Below are positions 8,917-18,591 of a DNA stretch of 64,000 bases, one piece after another (the first letter of the stretch is position 1; each line of letters begins with the position of its first letter). The notes under the pieces were generated by a model. The model was not told where the DNA came from. It searched no databases and saw nothing but the letters and a program-made list of their open reading frames with translations. Location: assembly GCA_032654645.1 (NCBI GenBank), contig JAULAW010000016.1, positions 1 through 64,000 of the forward strand, read 5' to 3'. This DNA comes from CAITJF01 sp032654645 (GTDB taxonomy: Bacteria; Pseudomonadota; Gammaproteobacteria; Burkholderiales; Gallionellaceae). The translations under genes were made by a program, and so were the position numbers.

Positions 8917-9459
8917 ATGAAAATCTGCATCGTCTCCGATAGCCATGATCGTGCAGCACCGCTCGCAGCGGCACTAGCTGAAGCGCAGGCGGCCGGGGCG
9001 CAAGCTGCCATCCATTGTGGCGACCTGATCGGCGTGAATACCCTGCGCGCCTCCCTCAAACTCGGCATCCCTATCCACGCAGTACACGGCAACAATATCG
9101 GCGATATCGCGGCGATGTACCGCATGATGGCAAAGACTGGCGGGCTGTTCACTTACTATGGGCAAGAAGCCGTGCTGGAACTCGGCGGACGCAAGATATT
9201 CGTCACCCATATGCCACACCATGGGCAAGCCTTCGCCTGCACTGGCGACTTCGATCTGGTCTGCCACGGCCACAGCCATACCGCCCATATCGGGAAGCAA
9301 GACAGCGTTGGCGGAGGGCACTGCTGGCTGGCCAATCCCGGCTCGGTTGCGGGCATTGATGCGCCTGGCGTTGACGCCATCCCGACCTGGATACTCGGCG
9401 ATCTGGAGCGGATGAATTTTGAAATACGCACGTTGAAGCAACTTACATCGGAGGCTTGA
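8917..9459 (+). CDS. YfcE/MJ0936-type metallophosphoesterase
   Basis: A 180-residue calcineurin-like phosphoesterase. Metal-binding motifs appear in order: SDSHD near the start, HCGDLIG near residue 33, VHGNN near residue 54, THMPHH and HGHSHT near residue 117, then the ANPGS segment typical of the family. Members hydrolyse phosphodiesters; the natural substrate here is unknown. It starts the plus-strand run leading directly into qmoA (stop TGA is immediately followed by the GTG of qmoA), so it is probably co-transcribed with the qmo-hdr genes. A functional link is not established. Confidence 0.85.
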   Translation: MKICIVSDSHDRAAPLAAALAEAQAAGAQAAIHCGDLIGVNTLRASLKLGIPIHAVHGNNIGDIAAMYRMMAKTGGLFTYYGQEAVLELGGRKIFVTHMPHHGQAFACTGDFDLVCHGHSHTAHIGKQDSVGGGHCWLANPGSVAGIDAPGVDAIPTWILGDLERMNFEIRTLKQLTSEA

Positions 9460-10746
9460 GTGAGTCCATCTATCGCAACTAACCAGACCATCCTTGTCGT
9501 CGGTGGCGGCATTAGCGGCATGACGGCGGCGCTGGAAGCAGCCGAATGCGGCAAGCAGGTGATCCTCGTCGAGCGCAACGCGACTCTGGGCGGGCGCACC
9601 GCGCTGATGAACCGTTATTTTCCCAAGATGTGCCATCCGGTATGCGGGCTTGAGATCAACCTGCGCCGTTTGAAAGGCAACCGCAATGTGCGCGTGATAA
9701 CCATGGCCGAAGTGAGCAGCGTGACCGGGCAGCGCGGCGACTACACGGTAACGCTGAAACTGGCGCCGCGCTATGTCAACGCAAACTGTACCGCCTGCGG
9801 CGACTGTGCCGCTGCGGTTGAGACGGAGATTTCGAACCCATACGAATATGGCCTGAGCAAGACGCGCGCGGCTTACCTGCCGCACGCCATGGCGTATCCC
9901 ATGCAGTATGTGCTCGACCCTTCGATCATCGGCACAGCGGATGCGGAGAAAGCCAAGGCGGCCTGCAAATATGACGCCATAGACCTCGACATGCAGACCG
10001 AGACGGTCGAGCTGAAGGCGGGCGCGATTGTCTGGGCGACCGGCTGGAAGCCTTACGACGCGGCCAGAATTCAGCCTTATGGCTATGACCGTTTCGCCAA
10101 CGTGATCACCAGCCTGGAATTTGAGCGCCTCGCCGACCCGCACGGGCCGACCGGCGGCAGGTTGCTGCGCCCCTCCGACGGCAAGGAAGCGAAGAACATC
10201 GCCTTCATCCAGTGTGCCGGTTCTCGTGACGAAAACCACCTGCGCCATTGTTCGCGCATCTGCTGCATGGCCTCGCTCAAGCAGACGCATTATGTGCGCG
10301 AGGTTTATGGCGAATCCGCAAAATCGACGATTTACTATATCGACATCCGCGTCATAGACCGGCTCGAGGATTTTTACCAGAAAGTGCAGCAGGATGCGAC
10401 GGTCAGTTTCGTCAAATCCAAGGTTGCCAAAATAGTCGAAGACAAGGATGGCAACCCGGTGCTGCATGGCGTGGATACCGAGGGCTATCACCGCTACGCC
10501 ACGGCGCATGATCTGGTCGTGCTGGCGATCGGCATGGAGCCGGAAACCAACAGTATCAAATTGCCGGACGACATGTTGCTTGATTCATCGGGCTTTATCG
10601 AAGGTTCGCGAAGCGAAGGTATGTTCGGCGCGGGCGCCGCAACCAGCCCGCTGGACGTGAACCGTTCGGTGCAAAACGCCACGGCGGCAGCACTGCGCGC
10701 GATACAGGTGGTGCACAAAACTGCCGCTGCCGAAGGAGCAAAATGA
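9460..10746 (+). CDS. qmoA: QmoA, HdrA-like flavoprotein subunit
   Basis: A 428-residue subunit of the quinone-interacting oxidoreductase that exchanges electrons with APS reductase. It shows an FAD fold (GGGISGMTAALEAAE, residues about 14-28), the HdrA-type CHPVCGLE segment, a small cysteine motif (CTACGDC) near residue 108, and CAGSRD/CSRICC motifs around residues 250-268. The GTG start directly follows the phosphoesterase stop codon, and the end overlaps qmoB by four bases. In sulfur oxidisers with reverse dissimilatory sulfur metabolism, such complexes accept electrons from sulfite oxidation by AprBA. No apr genes lie in this window. Confidence 0.92.
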   Translation: MSPSIATNQTILVVGGGISGMTAALEAAECGKQVILVERNATLGGRTALMNRYFPKMCHPVCGLEINLRRLKGNRNVRVITMAEVSSVTGQRGDYTVTLKLAPRYVNANCTACGDCAAAVETEISNPYEYGLSKTRAAYLPHAMAYPMQYVLDPSIIGTADAEKAKAACKYDAIDLDMQTETVELKAGAIVWATGWKPYDAARIQPYGYDRFANVITSLEFERLADPHGPTGGRLLRPSDGKEAKNIAFIQCAGSRDENHLRHCSRICCMASLKQTHYVREVYGESAKSTIYYIDIRVIDRLEDFYQKVQQDATVSFVKSKVAKIVEDKDGNPVLHGVDTEGYHRYATAHDLVVLAIGMEPETNSIKLPDDMLLDSSGFIEGSRSEGMFGAGAATSPLDVNRSVQNATAAALRAIQVVHKTAAAEGAK

Positions 10747-12992
10747 TGGCTGATATAAAGACCGCCGCATACGTCTGTTCCGGCTGCGGCCTGGGCGACA
10801 GGCTGGATGTCGCGCAACTGGGCAAGATCGCGCAGAAGGAAGGCAAGATGGCGCTGGTGCGCGAGCATACCTTTCTGTGCAACAACGAGGGCGTGCAGAT
10901 GATCCGCGACGACATCGAGAAAGAGGGTGTCACGCATGTCTGCATTGCGGCCTGCTCCCACCGCGCCAAAACCGAGGCCTTCAATTTTCCGGCGGTGGCG
11001 ATGACCCGCGCCAACCTGCGCGAAGGCGTCATCTGGGTGGTCGCCGAAGGCAGCGAGCATGACGAAGTGCGCCAGGAAATGGCCGACGACTACGTGCGCA
11101 TGGGCTGCGCAGAACTGAAAAAGGTCAAGCTGCCACAGGGCAACCCGAACACCGCACAACAAAAACGCATCCTCGTTGTCGGCGGTGGTATGTCCGGTCT
11201 TACCGCCGCACTCGAAGCCGCCGAAGCGGGTTACGAAGTGGTGATCGTCGAGAAGCAGGCACGGCTCGGCGGATGGGCAAACAAGATGTGGAAGCGCGTG
11301 CCGTTCAGGGCGCCTTATGACGAGCCGCAGGATACCGGCGTTGTCGGACTCGCCGCCAGAGTGATTGCGCATCCGCGCATCAGGGTGCATCTTAATTCGA
11401 TTATTGCCGAAACGTCCGGCGCGCCGGGGCGTTTTGCCGTCAAGGTGGCGCAGGAGTCCGGCGCGGTGATGGAAGAAGCAGTCGGCGCCATTGTTCAGGC
11501 GACCGGCTTCACCACTTACGACATCGCCAAATTGCCCGAACTGGGCGGTGGCAAGGCCAACGTCGTGGATCAGGCGGGCCTCGAAGCGCTGGCGCAAGCC
11601 GCCAACGGCAGCGTGCTCAAACGTGCCGACGGCAAGGAAATCAAATCCGTGGTGTTCCTGCAATGCGCCGGGCAGCGCGACGAAACCGGCAAGCATCTCG
11701 CCTACTGTTCCGGCCACTGTTGCGCCACCAGCATCAAGCAGGCGATTTATTTCAAAGACGCCAATCCGGATACGGACACGGTGGTGATGTACACCGATTT
11801 GCGTGTGCCGGGCATGGGCGAGGATTTCTACCGCAGCGCCCAGCGCAAGGGGGTGATCTTCACCAAGGGCAAGGCCAGCGGGGTTGAAGTCGCCGGTGAT
11901 GGCTGCAAGGTGAACTTCAGGGATATGATCTTGGATGAAGACACTGCGCTCGATGCCGATCTGGTCGTGCTGGCTACCGGCCAGGTGCCGAACGCCGGGG
12001 TGGATCTTGATGCATGGAATAAAATCGTCAGCGAAGCGGAAGGCGGATCGGAAGCGGCCAGGCAGAACAAGTCTGAAATGCAAAAAACCTCCATACTGAA
12101 TCTGTCCTATCGGCAGGGGCCGGACATGCCCCAGTTCAAATATGGGTTTGCCGATTCGCATTTCATCTGCTTCCCCTACGAGACGCGCCGCACCGGCATC
12201 TATGCTGCCGGGCCGGTGCGCCGCCCGATGGACATGCTGCAAGCCACCGAGGACGCCACCGGCGCCGCGCTCAAGGCAATTCAAGCGGTCGAGAACGCCA
12301 GCCTCGGGCGTGCCGCCCACCCTCGTTCCGGCGACCTTTCTTTTCCGATCGTGCGGCTGGAAGGCTGCACCCAGTGCAAGCGCTGCACGGTGGAATGCCC
12401 GTTCGGTGCCATCGACGAAGATGAACGGCGCTTTCCGCTGTTCAACGAACAGCGCTGCCGCCGCTGCGGCACCTGCATGGGTGCCTGTCCGGTGCGAGTG
12501 ATCTCATTTGAAAATTATTCGGTGGACACCGTGGGCAGCCAGCTCAAGGCGGTGGAAATCCCGGATGAGTTTTCGGAGAAACCGCGCATCCTGGTTCTGG
12601 CCTGCGAAAACGATGCCTATCCGGCTCTCGACATGGCGGGTCTGTCGCGCACCGTTTACTCGGCCTTCGTGCGCATCATCCCGGTGCGCTGCCTCGGCTC
12701 GGTGAACACCATCTGGATCACTGATGCGCTCAACTCAGGTTATGACGGCGTGATGATGATGGGCTGCAAGAAAGGCGATGACTACCAGTGCCACTTCGTC
12801 AAGGGATCGGAGCTTGCCAGTTACCGCATGAGCAAGATCGGCGACACGCTGACCGGGATGGGGCTGGAGCCCGAGCGAGTGTCCAGTTTTGAAGTGGCGA
12901 TCACCGATAACGCCCGCGTGGCAAAATTTATCAACGATTATGTTGCGCAGTTAGTGGAGATGGGGCCGTCGCCGATGAAGGGCTTTGGCTAA
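10743..12992 (+). CDS. qmoB: QmoB, HdrA/MvhD-like subunit
   Basis: A 749-residue flavo-iron-sulfur subunit. In order: an N-terminal CSGCGLG motif, an FAD fold (GGGMSGLTAALEA) near residue 145, CAGQRDE and CSGHCC motifs, two [4Fe-4S] ferredoxin motifs (CTQCKRCTVECP about 541; CRRCGTCMGACP about 574), and a C-terminal MvhD-like domain with Cys residues (VLACENDAYP, MMGCKKGDDYQCH). This domain order is that of QmoB. The start codon ATG overlaps the end of qmoA, so the two are translated together. It would relay electrons between QmoA and the HdrCB module. Confidence 0.92.
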   Translation: MMADIKTAAYVCSGCGLGDRLDVAQLGKIAQKEGKMALVREHTFLCNNEGVQMIRDDIEKEGVTHVCIAACSHRAKTEAFNFPAVAMTRANLREGVIWVVAEGSEHDEVRQEMADDYVRMGCAELKKVKLPQGNPNTAQQKRILVVGGGMSGLTAALEAAEAGYEVVIVEKQARLGGWANKMWKRVPFRAPYDEPQDTGVVGLAARVIAHPRIRVHLNSIIAETSGAPGRFAVKVAQESGAVMEEAVGAIVQATGFTTYDIAKLPELGGGKANVVDQAGLEALAQAANGSVLKRADGKEIKSVVFLQCAGQRDETGKHLAYCSGHCCATSIKQAIYFKDANPDTDTVVMYTDLRVPGMGEDFYRSAQRKGVIFTKGKASGVEVAGDGCKVNFRDMILDEDTALDADLVVLATGQVPNAGVDLDAWNKIVSEAEGGSEAARQNKSEMQKTSILNLSYRQGPDMPQFKYGFADSHFICFPYETRRTGIYAAGPVRRPMDMLQATEDATGAALKAIQAVENASLGRAAHPRSGDLSFPIVRLEGCTQCKRCTVECPFGAIDEDERRFPLFNEQRCRRCGTCMGACPVRVISFENYSVDTVGSQLKAVEIPDEFSEKPRILVLACENDAYPALDMAGLSRTVYSAFVRIIPVRCLGSVNTIWITDALNSGYDGVMMMGCKKGDDYQCHFVKGSELASYRMSKIGDTLTGMGLEPERVSSFEVAITDNARVAKFINDYVAQLVEMGPSPMKGFG

Positions 12993-13004
12993 GGAGCAAA
13001 AACC

Positions 13005-13628
13005 ATGAGCGAACAAAATCAGCAAGCCGTAGTGCGTTACCGCAACAACTTCCTGAAGGAAGTCGAGGATCACGTCGAAGATGGCGAGTGGGTCAAGATG
13101 TGCATGCAGTGCGGCGTGTGCGCGGGTTCATGCCCGCTGGGCAATGCGTGGGAGCACACACCGCAAAAATTGTTTATGATGATCCGCGCCGGCAAGCGCG
13201 AGCAGGTGCTGAGTTCCGATTCCATGTGGATGTGCACTTCCTGCTACAACTGCATCGTGCGCTGCCCGAGGAAGTTGCCTATCACCCATATCATGCATGG
13301 CTTGGCGCATTACGCCCACCGGCTGGGAATGGCGCCGAAAGGCCAACCCACCCGCGAGATTGCAAGGCTGTTCTGGAATAACTTGGCCAAAACCGGGCGT
13401 GTCAACGAACTCAAATTTTCCCTGGCGATGTACTTCAAGGACGGCTTCGTGCAGGGCATCAAGAACTCGCTGGCCATGCAGGGTGTAGGCATTGGATTGA
13501 TAAAGGCAAAACGCCTTAACCCAATGGAGATATTCGGCGGGCACAAATGCAAGGACAGGAATGACATCCACAAGATGATTGCCAAGGCGCGTGAAATTGA
13601 AGAACGCAAACAGGGTTGCGCTTCCTGA
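13005..13628 (+). CDS. hdrC: HdrC-like iron-sulfur subunit
   Basis: A 207-residue protein with two [4Fe-4S] binding motifs (CMQCGVCAGSCP about residue 32, CTSCYNCIVRCP about residue 77). AAGGAG lies just upstream of the ATG. In sulfate reducers QmoC is a fusion of an HdrC-like part with a haem b membrane part. Here a separate soluble HdrC is followed by an HdrB, the arrangement known from Thiobacillus denitrificans and some Gallionellaceae. It probably shuttles electrons from QmoB to HdrB; how the complex meets the quinone pool without a membrane subunit is open. Confidence 0.9.
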   Translation: MSEQNQQAVVRYRNNFLKEVEDHVEDGEWVKMCMQCGVCAGSCPLGNAWEHTPQKLFMMIRAGKREQVLSSDSMWMCTSCYNCIVRCPRKLPITHIMHGLAHYAHRLGMAPKGQPTREIARLFWNNLAKTGRVNELKFSLAMYFKDGFVQGIKNSLAMQGVGIGLIKAKRLNPMEIFGGHKCKDRNDIHKMIAKAREIEERKQGCAS

Positions 13629-13651
13629 TGAGGCGAGAGGGAGAAACCAGC

Positions 13652-14557
13652 ATGGACAAGAAAAACTACGCGTTCTACCCCGGATGTTCTTCGCAGAAGA
13701 GCGCTTCTGCATCAAATTTCGCCACCTCTATCGGAGTGATGTGCGAGAAACTGGGCATACAGCTCAACGAGATTCCAGACTGGAACTGCTGTGGCGCATC
13801 CATCGGATACGGGGAGGGCGGCCTTTTGCCGCGCCTGGTGATCAATGCCCGCAATCTGGCATTGGCGGAGCAAAAGCTGCCGGGTCAGGATTTGGTTTCC
13901 GGCTGCCCGGCCTGTTGGCTTTCCACCCGGGAGACGGCAGAAAAACTGCACGAATCCGGCAATCTGATGGCCGAGACCAACGAAGCGCTCAAGGAAGCGG
14001 GGCTGAGCTTCAAGGGCACGGTCAAGGCGCGCCACATCGTAGAAGTGCTGGTCGAGGATGTGGGCTTTGCGGGCATGAAACAACCCGTCGTCAAACCGCT
14101 GGAAGGCATGAAAATCGCGGGCTATGTCGGCTGCCAGACCAATCGTCCGTTCGGTATTGCCGGAGAATCTTTCGAAAACCCGCAGTATCTCGACAGAATG
14201 ATCGAAACCGTGGGAGCGGAACCGATCAGCGGTTATGAGCAGAAGGTGACTTGCTGCGGCGGCGCGCTGGCGTTTTCCGAACCGGACAAATCACAAAAAC
14301 AAATACGCGACATCGTCGAATCCGCCTACGACCACGGCGCGGAAATGATCGTCACACCCTGCCAATTGTGCCAGGCCAATGTCGAAATTTACCAGTCAGA
14401 GATCAACAAAAAGCAGGGCACCAAACTCGCCATGCCGGTGGTGTACTACTCGCAGCTCATGACCGTTGCTTACGGCGGCAGCCTGAAACAAGCCGGTTTG
14501 AACGGGCACGTCATCCAACCGGAAAGGCTGCAGCAAATTGCCGCGCGGCAAAAATAG
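13652..14557 (+). CDS. hdrB: HdrB-like subunit with two CCG domains
   Basis: A 301-residue member of the heterodisulfide reductase B family. Two CCG cysteine sets are visible: YPGCSSQ, DWNCCGAS, SGCPACW in the first half and GYVGCQT, VTCCGGAL, TPCQLCQ in the second. In HdrB these bind non-cubane [4Fe-4S] clusters. I chose ATG 13652 (GAGAGGGAG upstream) over an in-frame ATG at 13616 that overlaps hdrC. It is last in the operon, and no terminator hairpin is evident before the tRNA-Thr gene on the opposite strand. Confidence 0.9.
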   Translation: MDKKNYAFYPGCSSQKSASASNFATSIGVMCEKLGIQLNEIPDWNCCGASIGYGEGGLLPRLVINARNLALAEQKLPGQDLVSGCPACWLSTRETAEKLHESGNLMAETNEALKEAGLSFKGTVKARHIVEVLVEDVGFAGMKQPVVKPLEGMKIAGYVGCQTNRPFGIAGESFENPQYLDRMIETVGAEPISGYEQKVTCCGGALAFSEPDKSQKQIRDIVESAYDHGAEMIVTPCQLCQANVEIYQSEINKKQGTKLAMPVVYYSQLMTVAYGGSLKQAGLNGHVIQPERLQQIAARQK

Positions 14558-14613
14558 CCAATGTCTGCACAATGAAAACGGCCTTGGATAAATTACCGGG
14601 GCTATTGTATATA

Positions 14614-14689
<76 letters not shown>

Positions 14690-15100
14690 AAACTGGCATA
14701 AATTATAAGCACTTCGCAGAGGAGGGGCAATTTTTAACAGCCAGTATGTTAAGGAGTAAAGAACTCCTTGAACTCGCGATTCGGCTTGATAGCATCTTTG
14801 TACCCAAGGCTAGGGAGCGCAGGAATACCCTCTGCAACAAGCAAAATCGAGCGAGATTTGTTCATTTCACTTCTGCCGAAGCAGCGGTCAAAACCGCGAT
14901 GTTGCCCCGCTTAGTGAGAGGTTTTTTAATCATCTGGATGGCCGTTCCTCGAAACTTCGCGATGCTCGTTTTCCCACCTGCTCCCGCAAGGGGTAGGCCG
15001 TGGATGTAAAACAGCTAAAGCGGCAACAACCACGCACAGCGGAAATAGTGCAGCTTTGTGCTAATGGATTATTTGAGGTAACCCAATCTGCCAGCCAAAA
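14690..15100. other. Gap without a recognisable gene
   Basis: About 410 bp between tRNA-Thr and the typA terminator. Short open frames exist on both strands but have no ribosome sites or recognisable domains, and their composition does not look protein coding. I see nothing functional in it. Confidence 0.5.
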
Positions 15101-15104
15101 TGAC

Positions 15105-15130
15105 AAGGGGCGCAAACGCGCCCCTTTTAC
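15105..15130. terminator. Hairpin downstream of typA, possible bidirectional terminator
   Basis: A perfect 9-bp stem (AAGGGGCGC/GCGCCCCTT) with an AAAC loop at 15105-15126. It is followed by TTTT on the plus strand and by GTCATTTT on the minus strand. It lies about 25 bp beyond the typA stop codon and most likely ends typA transcription. Confidence 0.7.
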
Positions 15131-15151
15131 TTCACCTGCAAACCCACAAAC

Positions 15152-16960
15152 TTAAGAGCGCGATGCGCGCTTGCGCTCAATTTCAGTGAGGTAACGCTTG
15201 CGCACGCGGATAGACTGCGGCGTGATTTCCACCAGTTCGTCGTCGTCTATGAATTCCACGGCGGATTCCAGCGTCAGCTTGATGGGCGTGGTCAGGCGCA
15301 CCGCCTCGTCGGTACCGGAGGCGCGCACGTTGGTCAGTTGTTTTCCCTTGATCGGGTTGACTACCAAATCGTTATCGCGGCTGTGGATGCCGATGATCAT
15401 TCCTTCGTATAATTTATCCCCTGGGCTGACGAACATGCGGCCACGGTCTTCCAGCTTCCACAACGCATAGGCCACGGCTTCGCCGTTGTCCTGGGAGACC
15501 AAGACACCATTGCGGCGTCCCGGCATATCCGGCTTGACCGGGCCGTAGTCGTCGAACACATGGGAGATCAGCCCCGAGCCACGGGTCATGGTCATGAAAT
15601 CACCCTGAAAGCCGATCAGGCTGCGCGCCGGTATGCGGTACTCCAGACGCACACGGCCTTTGCCATCCGACTGCATATCCAGCAGGTCACCGCGACGTGA
15701 ACCCAACTCTTCCATCACCGCGCCCTGATTCACTTCTTCCACATCCACGGTGAGCGCTTCGTACGGCTCGCTCTTCACGCCGTCAATGTCGCGGAAAACC
15801 ACGCGCGGCTTGGATACCGCCAGCTCAAAACCTTCACGGCGCATGTTCTCCAGCAGGATAGTCAGGTGCAATTCACCGCGCCCCGACACCAGAAATGAAT
15901 CCGTGTCTGCCGTGTCTTCCACGCGCAACGCCACGTTGACCAGCAACTCTTTGGTCAGGCGATCACGGATCTGGCGGCTGGTGACGAACTTGCCTTCCTG
16001 ACCGGCCAAGGGTGAGTTGTTCACCTGGAAAGTCATGGTCAAAGTCGGTTCGTCCACCTTGGGCATGGGCAGCGCCTCCGGCTGATTCACATCGGCCAGC
16101 GTGACGCCGATGCCGATATCATCGAGGCCGTTGATCAGCACGATGTCACCCACAGCTGCCTCTTCCATTTGCACGCGCTCGATGCCGCGAAAGCCCAGCA
16201 CTTGGTTCACACGGCCTTTCTTTGGCGGCTTGTCGCCATTCAACAACATCACTTCCTGCCCCGGTTTGATGCGCCCGCGCTTGATGCGACCCACGCCGAT
16301 GCGCCCGACAAAACTGGAGTAATCCAGCGCGGCGATCTGGAGTTGCAACGGCGCATCCATGTCTCCATCCGGTGCGGGCACGTGCTTCAATACGGTATCC
16401 AGCAACGGGCGCATATCCGTGCTCGGTTGCGCCAACTCCAGCATCGCGTAGCCGTTCAATGCAGAGGCATAGACCACCGGAAAATCCAGTTGCTCATCAG
16501 TCGCGCCCAGTTTGTCAAACAAGTCGAAAGTATGGTTCACCACCCAGTCCGGGCGCGCGCCGGGCCTGTCTACCTTGTTGACCACCACGATGGGACGCAG
16601 GCCAAGCGCCAGCGCTTTGCGCGTCACGAAACGGGTTTGCGGCATGGGACCTTCCACCGCATCCACCAGCAGCAGCACACCGTCCACCATGGACAATACG
16701 CGCTCCACCTCGCCGCCGAAATCGGCGTGCCCCGGCGTATCCACGATATTGATGTGCACGCCTTCATAATCCACCGCGCAATTTTTCGCCAGGATGGTGA
16801 TGCCGCGCTCCTTTTCCAGGTCATTGCTGTCCATCACGCGCTCGGCTATGTGCTGGTGCGCGGCAAACGTGCCGGATTGGGAAAGCAGCTTGTCCACCAG
16901 AGTGGTCTTGCCGTGGTCAACGTGGGCGATGATAGCGATGTTACGGATGGCGCGGGACAT
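15152..16960 (-). CDS. typA: GTP-binding protein TypA/BipA
   Basis: A 602-residue translational GTPase acting on ribosomes, involved in stress adaptation and 50S assembly. It begins MSRAIRNIAIIAHVDHGKTT with the P-loop in the first 25 residues, then RGITI in switch I, DTPGHADFGG (G3) and NKVDRPGA (G4), followed by elongation-factor-like domains II, III and V and the BipA C-terminal domain. I use ATG 16960, which gives the usual N-terminus; nine more in-frame codons exist upstream. It is monocistronic on the minus strand, followed by the hairpin at 15105. Confidence 0.97.
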   Translation of the reverse strand: MSRAIRNIAIIAHVDHGKTTLVDKLLSQSGTFAAHQHIAERVMDSNDLEKERGITILAKNCAVDYEGVHINIVDTPGHADFGGEVERVLSMVDGVLLLVDAVEGPMPQTRFVTRKALALGLRPIVVVNKVDRPGARPDWVVNHTFDLFDKLGATDEQLDFPVVYASALNGYAMLELAQPSTDMRPLLDTVLKHVPAPDGDMDAPLQLQIAALDYSSFVGRIGVGRIKRGRIKPGQEVMLLNGDKPPKKGRVNQVLGFRGIERVQMEEAAVGDIVLINGLDDIGIGVTLADVNQPEALPMPKVDEPTLTMTFQVNNSPLAGQEGKFVTSRQIRDRLTKELLVNVALRVEDTADTDSFLVSGRGELHLTILLENMRREGFELAVSKPRVVFRDIDGVKSEPYEALTVDVEEVNQGAVMEELGSRRGDLLDMQSDGKGRVRLEYRIPARSLIGFQGDFMTMTRGSGLISHVFDDYGPVKPDMPGRRNGVLVSQDNGEAVAYALWKLEDRGRMFVSPGDKLYEGMIIGIHSRDNDLVVNPIKGKQLTNVRASGTDEAVRLTTPIKLTLESAVEFIDDDELVEITPQSIRVRKRYLTEIERKRASRS

Positions 16961-17102
16961 GAGGGTTACTACCTGGCTAATAAACAAAGGGCGCGCATTC
17001 TAGCACATCACCCGTGCGCGGCTTCGTATATTCCTTGGCCATTATTCCTTGGCCATTCCTTGACCACTAGCGATGAATACCGAGCGGTATGCCAAAAGTG
17101 CG

Positions 17103-17143
17103 CCCGGCTTATCCTCATGCTTCAGACATAGGGATAAGCCGGG
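17103..17143. repeat. 12-bp inverted repeat between mucD and typA
   Basis: CCCGGCTTATCC (17103-17114) and its exact reverse complement (17132-17143) flank a 17-base loop. It lies about 40 bp beyond the mucD stop. It could act as a terminator for the sigma-E operon, but no T-run follows the stem directly. Confidence 0.45.
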
Positions 17144-17184
17144 AATGAAGAGCTCTATCGGAAGCTGCAATGAAAGTTTTTTCC

Positions 17185-18570
17185 CTACTTTTCGTCGAGT
17201 TTGAGGGCGATGTAGTAGACGCCATCGTCGCGCCGCACCAACAGGGCGATGTTGCGCCCTTTGGCTATCTGCTTCAGCGCCTCATTGAACTGCTCGACCG
17301 AGCCTACTTCGACGTTGCCTATGGCCAGAATGATATCGCCACGGCGTAATTCTGCGCGCGCTGCGGAGGTGCTTTTTACTTCTTCCACCAGCAGGCCGCC
17401 TTTTACCTGCAACTCGTTTTTCTGTTCGGCACTCAACTCGCTCAACACCAGCCCGAGGCGAGCCACGCTTTCACCCGGACCAGTGCTGCCAGCCTGCGCC
17501 ATCTGGTCGTCTCCGGGCATTTCGCCCACGGTCACGTGGACTTCCTTGCTTTCACCCTTGCGCCACACCTGTACTGTCACCTTGCTACCTGGCCGTGTTG
17601 CTGCAACCATGCGCGGCAAGTCTCCGGATGAGTTTACCGTCTTGCCGTCAAACTTGAGGATTACATCGCTGACTTGTATGCCTGCCTTGTCCGCCGCTCC
17701 GCCTTTTTCCACGCTGCTGATCAAGGCGCCGCCAGATTTACTCAACCCGAATGATTCGGCCAGGTCGCGCGTGACTTCCTGTATGGTCACACCAATGCGC
17801 CCTCGCGTTACTTTGCCAGAGACACGCAACTGGTTGGACACCTCCATCGCTACATCGATCGGTATCGCGAATGACAGCCCCATGTAGCCGCCGGAACGGC
17901 TGTAAATTTGCGAGTTAATGCCAATTACCTCGCCCTTCATATTGAATAACGGGCCACCCGAATTGCCTGGATTGACGGCAGCATCGGTCTGGATGAATGG
18001 CACATAATTTTCCTGTGGCAAGGAGCGCCCCTTGGCGCTCACGATGCCCGCCGTCACGCTGCTGTCAAAGCCGAACGGAGAACCGATGGCCACTACCCAT
18101 TCACCTACCTTGAGGATATTCGGGTCGCCCTGCGTAATTTTCGGCAGGCCGCCGGCCTCGATCTTTATCAATGCCACGTCAGTGCGCTTGTCAACCCCGA
18201 TCACCTTGGCCTTGAATTCGCGCTTGTCGGTCAGGCGCACCGTTATCCCGTCAGCGCTGCCCACCACATGGGCATTGGTCATGATGTAACCATCATCGCT
18301 GATGATGAAGCCGGAACCGAGAGACTGTGTTTCCCGGTCACGCGGTATTTGCGGCGCAAAACGGTTAAAAAACTCCAAGAATGGATCGCCCTTGGGTAGG
18401 TTGGGTATGCCTGGAAATGCTTGGGCGCTGCGGACAATCTGGGTGCTGCTGATGTTAACTACTGCTGATCCCTGCTTTTCCACCAGTTCAGTGAAATCGG
18501 GTAATTCCTTGGCCGACGCATATTGTGCAAAAAAACAAATCAGGGAAAAAGCCAGTATTTTTTTCAACAT
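17185..18570 (-). CDS. mucD: Periplasmic serine protease MucD/DegP
   Basis: An HtrA-family protease of 461 residues with a signal peptide (MLKKILAFSLICFFAQYASA). It degrades misfolded envelope proteins. The trypsin-like triad is visible: His in NAHVVGSAD, Asp in RTDVALIKI and Ser in NPGNSGGPLF. Two PDZ domains follow (about residues 255-350 and 365-455). ATG 18570 is chosen because it starts the signal peptide; an upstream in-frame start would add five residues. It is last in the rpoE-rseA-rseB-mucD operon, the usual sigma-E arrangement in beta- and gammaproteobacteria. Confidence 0.95.
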   Translation of the reverse strand: MLKKILAFSLICFFAQYASAKELPDFTELVEKQGSAVVNISSTQIVRSAQAFPGIPNLPKGDPFLEFFNRFAPQIPRDRETQSLGSGFIISDDGYIMTNAHVVGSADGITVRLTDKREFKAKVIGVDKRTDVALIKIEAGGLPKITQGDPNILKVGEWVVAIGSPFGFDSSVTAGIVSAKGRSLPQENYVPFIQTDAAVNPGNSGGPLFNMKGEVIGINSQIYSRSGGYMGLSFAIPIDVAMEVSNQLRVSGKVTRGRIGVTIQEVTRDLAESFGLSKSGGALISSVEKGGAADKAGIQVSDVILKFDGKTVNSSGDLPRMVAATRPGSKVTVQVWRKGESKEVHVTVGEMPGDDQMAQAGSTGPGESVARLGLVLSELSAEQKNELQVKGGLLVEEVKSTSAARAELRRGDIILAIGNVEVGSVEQFNEALKQIAKGRNIALLVRRDDGVYYIALKLDEK

Positions 18571-18591
18571 AATTTTTATCCTCAACTATAG

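Noticed and set aside
8974..12320. Long open frames on the minus strand opposite the phosphoesterase and qmoAB
   Set aside because: They mirror the codon pattern of well-supported plus-strand genes with clear FAD and iron-sulfur motifs, and their products are Arg/His/Gly-rich without domains.
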